This document shows positions 56,847-64,000 of a stretch of 64,000 nucleotides of DNA, in pieces (positions within the stretch are counted from its first letter, which is position 1; each line of letters begins with the position of its first letter). Source of the stretch: CAZOWW01 sp964583765 (GTDB taxonomy: Bacteria > Actinomycetota > Actinomycetes > Actinomycetales > Kineosporiaceae); the NCBI GenBank assembly GCA_964583765.1, contig CAZOWW010000008.1:17981-81980 (forward strand), given 5' to 3'. Below the pieces are notes generated by a model. That model did no database searches, had not been told where the DNA came from, and saw only the letters and a list, made by a program, of their open reading frames with translations. The position numbers were made by a program, and so were the translations under genes.

Positions 56847-59800
56847 TGCCCCACCTGCCGGCCCTCGGCCCGCGCCGGACAACAGCGGACGACCGGACAG
56901 GTGCGGCACTGCGGGTTGGGGGTCGCAGGGAAGGCCGCACCGGACATGCCCGCGGCGCTGGTCTCGACGAGCTCGTGCGCCCAGCGGGGGTCGGGATCCT
57001 CCCGAAGAGGCCGCTGGGTCTGTACCCGAGGAGTGGCGCGCTCGGTTCCCAACTGCACCAGAGCCGCTCCCGCGGAGCCTCGGGCCGATGAGTCGGTCTC
57101 CTCGTCGAACGCACCCTCGGCGGCCAGGACCTGGTAGGCGCCCAGCTGAGGATGCCGCGCCACGTCCGCCTCGCTCGGAGCGGCCCGCCCCGTCTTGAGA
57201 TCGACGACCAGCAGCCGTCCTTCGGCGTCCTCCTCCAGCCGGTCCACCTGGCCGCGGATCAGCGTTCTGCCCACCTGGGCGGTCACCGCGAGTTCGGTCG
57301 AGACCAGACGGCGTCCGGCCCGCTCCGCGTCACGCACGTAGGTGGCGAACTTGTCGACCATCGTCCGGGCCCGCTCGACCTCCCGCCGCCCTGCCCAGCC
57401 CGGGCCGAGGTCGCAGTCGACCAGCAGACGCTCCAGCTCGGCGAGCAGCTCCTCCCGCCCGCCCCGCGGCAGCACCTGCGCGACCCGGTGCACGAGCGTG
57501 CCCAGGCGCTGCGCCGTGCCACTCGGCGGCGCCCCGCCGGCCTGTTCCAGCATCCAGCGCAGAGCACAGCGTTGGAACGCCTCGACCCGGGACGGCGAGA
57601 CAGCCACCGGCGTGTCCTCGGGACGCAGCGGTCCCGGGTCGGACAACGGAGGCAGCCCGTACCAGTCCTGGGGATGGGCGCCCGGGACCCCGGCGAGGGC
57701 GAGCCTGGCCAGCTGGCCCGCCGCAGCCTCCCGTCGCATCGGGGCCGCAGCGGCGTCGACCGTCACCGCACGCAGCCGCGCCACCAGGGTCGGCAGGGTG
57801 AGCGCCCACGGGACCTGGGACAACGGCCGCAGTTCGTCCGCACGGGATCCAGCGGGCACCGGGGCGGGCGCGTCGACGCCGGACGGGTCGGCGCGGGGCG
57901 CGGGCACGGGTGGATCGACCAGATCGAGGAAGGGCGAGGGCAGCTCTTCCTCCGACCGCACCGCCGTGAGCAGGAGATGTCTGCGGGCACGCCCCACGGC
58001 GACATGGAAGAGACGCAGCTCGTCGTCGAGCACCGCGCGCCGAGCCGCGCGCAGGGTCTCCGCACTCGCCCGTACCGTCTCCGTTCGCCCGTCCAGCAGA
58101 TCCGCGAGGTCCTGCGCGCCCAGCAGGGATCCCCGCAACCTCAGGTCCGGCCACACGCCCTCCTGCAGGCCGGACACGGCGACCACCTGCCACTGGCGTC
58201 CGGCCGCGCCCTGGGGAGTGAGCACCTCGACGGCCTCGGCCACGGGAGCCCTTTCGGCAAGGCTGTCCGCGGGAACATCGAGGGCGTCCAGATAGGCGAG
58301 GTACTCGGCGGGCCCGGCGTGCGGGAGCCGCTCGGCGAAGCGGGCCGCATCGTCGAACAGGGCGACCACGGCGTCCAGATCGCGGTCGGCCCGTGCGCCG
58401 GCCGCGCCGCCGGACAACGCAGCCCGCTGCCAGGGCTCTGCCAACCCGCTCGCCTGCCAGACGGCCCACAGGACGCGCTCACCCGTGGCACCCGGCTCCA
58501 GCACGGCGGCACGACCGGCGGTGAGCACCGCACCTGCCCGCCGGAGCGCCGGCGGGCCGCCCTCCGCACCCGCGGAGACTGTCCCGGGAGACGTGATCAC
58601 CATGGTGGCCGGGTCGTCGGCACGGAGGTCGATGGGGGTCGGCGGCTCTCCTGCCGGGGCATCGAACATCCCCGGGACGACCTCATCGGGCTGGGCGAGC
58701 CCAGCGTCCGGGCCCGTCAGGGCCATCCGTAGGACGTCCACGAGCAGCTGCTCGCTGGTACGGGAACCACCGGCGGCGCGTTCTGCGACCAGAAGCTGCT
58801 GGCGTACCCGACGCAGCCCCACCGCGTCGACGCCGCCCAGCGGGGAGCCCAGGAGCTGTACTGCCAGGTCTGCGTCGAGGGTCGCCGGATCCACGGCACA
58901 GCGCAGAGCAAGCCGCAGCGGCACGACCGCCGGCTCGTCCCGCGTGGGTACCTGGGTGGTGGTGCTGACGACAGGCACTCCCGCACGGGTGAGCGCCCGC
59001 AGGAGGAGGTCCGCCCCTCGTGCCGAACGCAGGATCACCGCCATCTCGGACCAGGGGACCTGCTGGTCCAGGTGCAGTCTGCGCAGGGCCTGCGCCACGA
59101 AGGACGCCTCCTGGACCCGCGAGGCGAGAAGGTGCACCTCGATCCGGCCGGGCTCCGCACCCACGGGGGCGACCGCGGTCCGGTGTTCCACCGCCCCACT
59201 GCTGCCGATCCTCGCGGATACCCGGGCCGCGGCCTCCCGCAGGAGAGTGGCCTGGCGCCAGGCCGTCGGCAGGATCACGGTGCGGGGCACAGGATCGTTG
59301 CCGGAACGCAGCTCGAGGAAAGCCCGCGGCACTGCCCCGCGGAAGGTCTGGGTCGCCGCATCAGGATCGCCCACCAGCACGAGTTCCGGCCCCCCCGCCG
59401 CGAGCACCGCGAGCAGTCGGTGCGCCGCCGCCGTGAGTTCCTGGGCATCGTCCACTGCGAGCACCGACCAGCGTTGTTGCTCGGCCTCACGCAACCTTCG
59501 GTCACCGGCCAACAGCGCCGTGGCATGGTCGACGATGGCGGCCGGATCGAAGGCACCCGGGCTCGCCAGGGCGGTGACCTCGAGGTACTCCTCGAGGACC
59601 AGGGCCGCCGCCACCCACTCCTCGCGGTGGTGCCGTCGACCGAGACGGGCCAGGTCACCAGGGCCCAGACCACGTTCGATGGCCCGCATGAGCAGGTCCC
59701 GCAACTCGTCACGGAAGCCGCGCAGGACTCTGGTCGCCGCCGGAACGTCCGGGGGCCATTCCGGGCGGCGACCGACACCCTCCTCGTGCCCGGCGAGCAA

Positions 59801-60289
59801 CTCGGCCAGGATGCTGTCCTGCTCGGCCCCGGAGATGAGCTGGGGCGGCACGTCGCCGTCCAGCACCCGGGCCCGGCGGATCAGGCCGAAGGCGTAGGAG
59901 TGCGGCGTGCGCGCAAGCGGTTCCCGCACCGTGCGTCCCAACACGGCCGACAGCCGACCCCGCAGGGCAGCCGCCGCCGAGCGGGTCGGCGCGAGAACGA
60001 GCACACGGTCCGGTGGGACCCCGTCGCGTTCCACGCGGGCGGCCACGCACTCGACGAGCACGGTGCTCGTACCCGTGCCCGGCGCACCGAGCACGACCAG
60101 GGGACCCTGCCCCTGCCGGTGCGCCACCGCGTCCACCTGGACGGGATCCAGGGTCACCCCTGGCGGGACACGGTGCTCCCCGGATGACCACACCGGTTCA
60201 CGGCCACTCACCACACCGGTCGGCGCGGACCGTGTGGAGGGCCCCGGAGCCGACCGGTGCGTGCTCCCGCGGGAGGGCGACACGGTCAT
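56843..60289 (-). CDS. adnA: AdnA: Fe-S nuclease subunit of AdnAB with altered Walker A
   Basis: A 1148-residue partner of AdnB. The motor domain's P-loop reads VVLGAPGTGTSTVLVE: threonine replaces the invariant lysine. Motif II is LAVDDAQELTAAAHR, again deviating from DExQ. The nuclease domain shows GQVDRLEEDAEGRLLVVDLK followed by TGRAAPSEAD. Cysteines in FQRCALRWML and PQCRTCPVVRCCPA would hold a [4Fe-4S] cluster as in AddB-type nucleases. The subunit is therefore likely to be an active nuclease whose own ATPase is weak or dead, leaving AdnB as the motor. ATG at 60289 is the start; adnB follows with overlap. Confidence 0.92.
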   Translation of the reverse strand: MTVSPSRGSTHRSAPGPSTRSAPTGVVSGREPVWSSGEHRVPPGVTLDPVQVDAVAHRQGQGPLVVLGAPGTGTSTVLVECVAARVERDGVPPDRVLVLAPTRSAAAALRGRLSAVLGRTVREPLARTPHSYAFGLIRRARVLDGDVPPQLISGAEQDSILAELLAGHEEGVGRRPEWPPDVPAATRVLRGFRDELRDLLMRAIERGLGPGDLARLGRRHHREEWVAAALVLEEYLEVTALASPGAFDPAAIVDHATALLAGDRRLREAEQQRWSVLAVDDAQELTAAAHRLLAVLAAGGPELVLVGDPDAATQTFRGAVPRAFLELRSGNDPVPRTVILPTAWRQATLLREAAARVSARIGSSGAVEHRTAVAPVGAEPGRIEVHLLASRVQEASFVAQALRRLHLDQQVPWSEMAVILRSARGADLLLRALTRAGVPVVSTTTQVPTRDEPAVVPLRLALRCAVDPATLDADLAVQLLGSPLGGVDAVGLRRVRQQLLVAERAAGGSRTSEQLLVDVLRMALTGPDAGLAQPDEVVPGMFDAPAGEPPTPIDLRADDPATMVITSPGTVSAGAEGGPPALRRAGAVLTAGRAAVLEPGATGERVLWAVWQASGLAEPWQRAALSGGAAGARADRDLDAVVALFDDAARFAERLPHAGPAEYLAYLDALDVPADSLAERAPVAEAVEVLTPQGAAGRQWQVVAVSGLQEGVWPDLRLRGSLLGAQDLADLLDGRTETVRASAETLRAARRAVLDDELRLFHVAVGRARRHLLLTAVRSEEELPSPFLDLVDPPVPAPRADPSGVDAPAPVPAGSRADELRPLSQVPWALTLPTLVARLRAVTVDAAAAPMRREAAAGQLARLALAGVPGAHPQDWYGLPPLSDPGPLRPEDTPVAVSPSRVEAFQRCALRWMLEQAGGAPPSGTAQRLGTLVHRVAQVLPRGGREELLAELERLLVDCDLGPGWAGRREVERARTMVDKFATYVRDAERAGRRLVSTELAVTAQVGRTLIRGQVDRLEEDAEGRLLVVDLKTGRAAPSEADVARHPQLGAYQVLAAEGAFDEETDSSARGSAGAALVQLGTERATPRVQTQRPLREDPDPRWAHELVETSAAGMSGAAFPATPNPQCRTCPVVRCCPARAEGRQVGQ

Positions 60290-60388
60290 GTACCGATCTC
60301 AGCACATGACGCCGACACGAAGGTTCCACCACCGCGCCCTGTGCACGACGAGCGCAGGGAACGTTCCTGTGGACAACTCGTCACGCCC

Positions 60389-60808
60389 TCATGCCTCGCG
60401 GTCCGGACCTGCCCCGCGGTCCTGACCTGCGAGTGCTTCGAGGTGATCCCGCGGCACCGCCTCGTCGACCTCACCGGACCACCGGGCCCGAGCCAGATCC
60501 ACCCGGTCGCCACCGGGTCGCAGCGGCGTGCCCTCCGCAGTGAGTCGGCGCAGCGCCTCCTGTTCGTACCCCACCACCGGCGCCCCGCCCGCTCGCACGA
60601 CCCGCCACCACGCCACGGCCCCTCCCCAGCGAGCCATCACGGCACCGACCTGGCGGGGACCACCCCGGCCGAGATACTCGGCGATGTCCCCGTAGGTGGC
60701 GACCTTCCCGGGCGGAACCAGATCGACCACGTCCAGCACCGCCGAGGCGAAGTCCGGAAGCTCGTCCGACGACCCGGTCTCGGATGTCCCATGGCGATGT
60801 CCTGTCAC
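60389..60808 (-). CDS. Alkyltransferase-like (ATL, MGMT-fold) protein
   Basis: A 139-residue MGMT-family DNA-binding protein. VLDVVDLVPPGKVATYGDIA and GRGGPRQVGAVMAR form the helix-turn-helix, followed by VAWWRVVRAGGAPV. The usual active-site Pro-Cys-His-Arg is absent (Trp-Trp-Arg-Val lies in the corresponding region), so it cannot transfer alkyl groups and should instead flag O6-alkylguanine for nucleotide excision repair, as known for ATL proteins. GTG at 60808 is preferred. It corresponds in position to Rv3204. Confidence 0.85.
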   Translation of the reverse strand: MTGHRHGTSETGSSDELPDFASAVLDVVDLVPPGKVATYGDIAEYLGRGGPRQVGAVMARWGGAVAWWRVVRAGGAPVVGYEQEALRRLTAEGTPLRPGGDRVDLARARWSGEVDEAVPRDHLEALAGQDRGAGPDREA

Positions 60809-61068
60809 CGACCCAGGATGCCGGTTGCTCCGTCCGCCGCGGACCTCCCGGGGGGGGATCGACCCAGGGCGAGGCCGAGGGCTCCTCGTGGCCCGGTTCC
60901 GATGAAGGCCGGATCCGGGGAAGAGTGGACGGGCTCGGGGAAGAGTGGACGGGCTCGGGCAGGGAAGGGATCGGCTCGGGCGGAGCAGAGTGGACCGAAT
61001 CCCTCGCAACAGGGAACCGACCTCGCACTCACCGCGTCGAAGTGGCGTTCCCGTTCCTGGAGGACCTC

Positions 61069-63645
61069 ATGCCCGAGCACTCGCCCACCGGCCCCCACGC
61101 TCCGGACGACCACCGGCGCCACCTGCCGTCCCTCGACGCCAGCACGTCCGCCGTCCCACCCGCCACCGACACGGACGCTGACCCCCGCGTCCCCGTCCCG
61201 GCCCCGGAGAGTCCGGCGCTCGGTACCCGGGGAAGGCGCTGGGTACGGCCCAGGGTGCTGGTCCCGTTGGCGGCGATCACCGCCGCCGTGGTCTCCGGGG
61301 CCTTGCTCGTTCCGGGCGGCGGCAACGGCTCCCCCGTCGGCCTGGGTGCCACTGCTCCGGTCGCGTTCGAGAGCTTCGACAGCTGCGACGCCCTGCTGCG
61401 CTACTTCCACGAGCAGGCCGGCCGCCGCGTCGGTCCCTACGGCCTCGTCGGTGCGATCGGGGGCACCCCGATCCGCGCCTTCGACGAGGTCACCGCGGGC
61501 GGAGCGGCGGCCTCGTCCCCCGTCCCGGGAGCCGCGAAGGCCGAGAACTCCACGTCCTCCGACGTCGGCGGATCCACCTCCGACACCGGCACCACGGTTC
61601 AGGTGGCCGGGGTCGACGAAGCGGATCTCGTCAAGATCACCGGCGACCGGGTGGTCCTCGTGGTCAACGGTGCGCTGCGCGTCGCACGGCTCGTCCACGG
61701 CCGGGCCCAGGTGACGGGCTCCCTCACCCTGACCGGCTGGAATCCCGACCAGCTGCTCGTGCACGGGGACCACGCGCTCGTCCTGGGCACGCTCAACACG
61801 TACGGGTATGCGATCGCCGAAGACATGTCGTCCGGCTCGGCCGCATCCGGCAGCGCAGGCAGCGCCGACGGGGCCTCCGACGGTGCCGTCCCCGGTGTCG
61901 CCTCCCCGGGTGACCCGGGTGTGGTCCCGGGCACGACGTCCGCCCAGCCGGATCCCGACTGGTCAGGTCCGATCACCCGGATCGCGGAGGTCGACCTGAC
62001 CGACGTGACGCGACCCCGGATCGTGCGCACCCTCGACCTGGACGGCGACCTCGTGGGAGCACGACTGACCGGCGACCGGGCCACGCTGGCACTCAACTCG
62101 AGCAGCGGACGACTGCCCTGGGTCAACCCGAGCTCCCCCTCGACCCGGGCGATCCAGCAGGCGACGCGCACGAATCGCGCCGTCGTCGCGGCCTCGACCC
62201 TGGACGACTGGCTCCCCCACTACCGGCTGACGTCCTACGACCGGAGCGGTCGGGTGACCGCCACGTCGCCCACGCGCGAGCTCCTGGACTGCTCGTCGGT
62301 GAGTGCTCCCCGCACGTTCTCGGGCCTCGACTCGGTGTCCTTGGTGCGCTTCGACCTCACCGGCGACGGGATCGCACACTGGACCGGTGCCGGCGTGGTC
62401 GCGAGCGGGGCCACCCTGTACCAGACCGCCACGCATGCCTATCTCGCGACCGTTCCCTGGACGGCGACGGACGCTCCGGTACCCGCTCCTGCGGCCCTGG
62501 ACGACGCCACCGTGTCGGGAACGCCCTCGGCCAGCCCGACCACGCCGAGCGCCGCGGACCAGGAACGAACCCAGATCCACCTCTTCGACCTGACCGGTGC
62601 ACGCCCGGAGTACCTGGCCTCCGGTTCGGTCTCCGGCTCGCTGCTCGGCCAGTACGCGATGGACGAGTACGACGGCGTCCTGCGCGTGGCCTCCACGACC
62701 GACCGCTCCCTCATCGAACCGATGGCCGTCGAGGCCCCGGACGCGAAGGCAGCCTCCGCCGCACCGGCCGAGGCCGCGGCTCCCTCCGCCACCCCGGGCT
62801 CCACCTCCGTCACCCAGGGTCTGGTGCCCTCCAGCCAGAAACCCCTGCCCGCCACGCAGAACCAGATCACCGTGCTCAAGCCCGACGGAGATCGCCTCGC
62901 AGAGGTCGGCTCGGTCGGCGGCCTGGGCGCCGGGGAGACCCTGCGCGCGGTGCGGTTCCTGGGACCGGTCGGCTACCTGGTCACCTTCCGGCAGACCGAC
63001 CCACTGTTCACGGTGGACCTCGCCGACCCCCGTCACCCGCGTGTCGCCGGAACCCTGGAACTCCGCGGCTACTCGGCGTTCCTTCAGCCCGCCGGGTCAG
63101 GCCTGCTCCTGGGCATCGGCCAGGACGCCACCGCGACCGGGGTGACCCAGGCGCTGCAACTCTCCCTGTTCGACGTCTCCGACCCGGCCGCCCCTCGGCG
63201 CCTGGATCGGGTCCGCCTCACCGGCGCCTGGAGTCAGGCCGAGTCCGATCCGCACGCCTTCACCTTCGTGAACGGCCTCGTCCTCACACCGTTCACACGC
63301 ACCTGCCTGATCACTCCGCTCGTGCGGGACCCCGATCTGGGCACCGGGCCGGGATCCTTGAGGCGTCTCAAGGAGCAGTGCCGGTACGGACAGGAATCGG
63401 GGGTGCTCGCCGTCCGGCTCACCGGCCGGTCCCTGGGCAACCCGACGGTGCTGCATCCGCTGGCTGCCGGTGCCATGGGCGCCAGTACCGGCGGCAAGGG
63501 CGTCGCCTCCGAACCGGACCTGATCGCGGACGCCGTCCCGTTGCGTGCGCTCGTGGCCGACTCGCTCGTGGTCACCATCACCTCGGCGGGAATCGCCACA
63601 CATCACGCGGACACCCTGGCCCGCATCGACTTCACCCGGTTCTGA
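61069..63645 (+). CDS. Membrane-anchored beta-propeller domain protein
   Basis: An 858-residue protein. One transmembrane helix (VRPRVLVPLAAITAAVVSGALL, about 60-82, partly shown) is followed by the secreted Beta_propel domain: VAGVDEADLVKITGDRVVLV, SLTLTGWNPDQLLVHGDHAL, and later VGSVGGLGAGETLRAVRFLG. Low-complexity Ala/Ser/Pro linkers interrupt the blades (about 245-300, 480-510, 555-600). The function in actinobacteria is unknown; a cell-envelope role is inferred. GGAGG at 61059-61063 supports the ATG at 61069. It is divergent from the ATL gene. Confidence 0.85.
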   Translation: MPEHSPTGPHAPDDHRRHLPSLDASTSAVPPATDTDADPRVPVPAPESPALGTRGRRWVRPRVLVPLAAITAAVVSGALLVPGGGNGSPVGLGATAPVAFESFDSCDALLRYFHEQAGRRVGPYGLVGAIGGTPIRAFDEVTAGGAAASSPVPGAAKAENSTSSDVGGSTSDTGTTVQVAGVDEADLVKITGDRVVLVVNGALRVARLVHGRAQVTGSLTLTGWNPDQLLVHGDHALVLGTLNTYGYAIAEDMSSGSAASGSAGSADGASDGAVPGVASPGDPGVVPGTTSAQPDPDWSGPITRIAEVDLTDVTRPRIVRTLDLDGDLVGARLTGDRATLALNSSSGRLPWVNPSSPSTRAIQQATRTNRAVVAASTLDDWLPHYRLTSYDRSGRVTATSPTRELLDCSSVSAPRTFSGLDSVSLVRFDLTGDGIAHWTGAGVVASGATLYQTATHAYLATVPWTATDAPVPAPAALDDATVSGTPSASPTTPSAADQERTQIHLFDLTGARPEYLASGSVSGSLLGQYAMDEYDGVLRVASTTDRSLIEPMAVEAPDAKAASAAPAEAAAPSATPGSTSVTQGLVPSSQKPLPATQNQITVLKPDGDRLAEVGSVGGLGAGETLRAVRFLGPVGYLVTFRQTDPLFTVDLADPRHPRVAGTLELRGYSAFLQPAGSGLLLGIGQDATATGVTQALQLSLFDVSDPAAPRRLDRVRLTGAWSQAESDPHAFTFVNGLVLTPFTRTCLITPLVRDPDLGTGPGSLRRLKEQCRYGQESGVLAVRLTGRSLGNPTVLHPLAAGAMGASTGGKGVASEPDLIADAVPLRALVADSLVVTITSAGIATHHADTLARIDFTRF

Positions 63646-63698
63646 GCCGCCCGCAAGCGCCAGAGCTGTCCACGAGCCGCCACGGCCGGAAGGTCCAG

Positions 63699-63738
63699 CC
63701 GGCCCGGACCGGATCCTCAGAGGATCTGTCCGGGCCGG
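63699..63738. terminator. Bidirectional terminator hairpin
   Basis: CCGGCCCGGAC and GTCCGGGCCGG, extended inwards by GGATCC/GGATC pairing, form a long stem between the convergent beta-propeller and rhodanese genes. Confidence 0.75.
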
Positions 63739-63759
63739 TCCGGCCGGGGTGCGAGACGT

Positions 63760-64000
63760 TCAGTACTCGGGCAGCCAGGGCGCCACGTCCCGGACCCAGG
63801 CCAGCACCCCGCCGTCCAGATGCCGCACGTCCGGATGGCCCGCCGCGCGCACGAGGTGCAGTGCCCGGGCGGATCGCGTGCCACTGCGGCAGTAGAGGAC
63901 CACCGGCCGGTCCCAGGGCACGAGATCCGCGATGCGCCCCTCCTCGAAGGACGCGAGCGGCACGGAAACGGCCGACTCGATGGTCACGATCTCGCGCTCG
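63760..64000 (-). CDS. Rhodanese domain, C-terminus of MoeZ/MoeB-type protein (partial)
   Basis: The frame is open to the window edge, so only the C-terminal ~79 residues are seen. VVLYCRSGTRSARALHLVRA contains the rhodanese active-site cysteine loop CRSGTRS, followed by VRHLDGGVLAWVRDVAPWLP at the end. The preceding residues EREIVTIESAVSVPLA fit the linker strand of the rhodanese domain in MoeB/MoeZ adenylyltransferase-sulfurtransferases, and moeB1 occupies this place (Rv3206c) in M. tuberculosis. A stand-alone rhodanese cannot be excluded. Confidence 0.75.
   Translation of the reverse strand, partial: EREIVTIESAVSVPLASFEEGRIADLVPWDRPVVLYCRSGTRSARALHLVRAAGHPDVRHLDGGVLAWVRDVAPWLPEY

Overview
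The window is high-GC actinobacterial DNA. From about 31.4 kb to the right edge it follows the gene order known from Mycobacterium tuberculosis around Rv3193c-Rv3206c: UPF0182 protein, PDZ/Lon-like protease, zinc metalloprotease, ABC1 kinase, WhiB7, UvrD2, mycoredoxin, NudC, AdnB, AdnA, an MGMT-family protein and a MoeZ-type rhodanese. The extra ThiF-like, DUF5679, AlkZ-type winged-helix and YgjP-type genes fit an actinobacterium outside Mycobacterium, perhaps a Micrococcales member. The genus is an inference.

Layout. Positions 1-30.6 kb are accessory DNA that stops at an initiator tRNA gene (30599-30675, minus strand). Its left edge holds a TIGR02391 gene and a minus-strand operon (XRE-family regulator, asparaginase, PPC-domain protein) headed by a 40-bp operator-like palindrome. 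From 4979 to about 22366 lies an integrated conjugative or mobilizable element: a GntR repressor with two palindromic sites, two tiny ORFs, a zinc-ribbon protein, a 270-bp array of GAGAC motifs, a VirD4-type coupling protein, DUF4913, primase-polymerase, DUF2637 membrane protein, MobF relaxase-helicase, excisionase, tyrosine integrase, and two unknown genes closed by a strong hairpin. From 22.5 to 29.1 kb is a cargo island: a GNAT-DUF2716 protein, a cupin, an IS630-family insertion, a TreT-like glycosyltransferase, and a membrane-anchored protein joining an unknown Rossmann-like domain to a trehalose-phosphatase-like HAD domain. The last two genes have visibly lower GC than their surroundings.

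The core half works mainly in DNA repair and redox or stress response. AdnAB and UvrD2 process DNA ends and unwind duplexes. NudC and mycoredoxin act on NAD(H) or NAD-RNA caps and on mixed disulfides. WhiB7 is the antibiotic-response regulator; its gene has a promoter of the WhiB7 type, a long leader holding a possible 142-codon upstream ORF, and an intrinsic terminator (attenuator) before whiB7 itself.

The most unusual signals are: (1) a run of 16 exact GAGAC motifs, all on one strand, at about 10-11 bp spacing or multiples of it; (2) two copies of a structured leader with an identical 7-nt loop and a compensatory stem change, upstream of two genes of the mobile element; (3) the glycosyltransferase/phosphatase pair; (4) the whiB7 leader; (5) an AdnA whose Walker A lysine is replaced by threonine.
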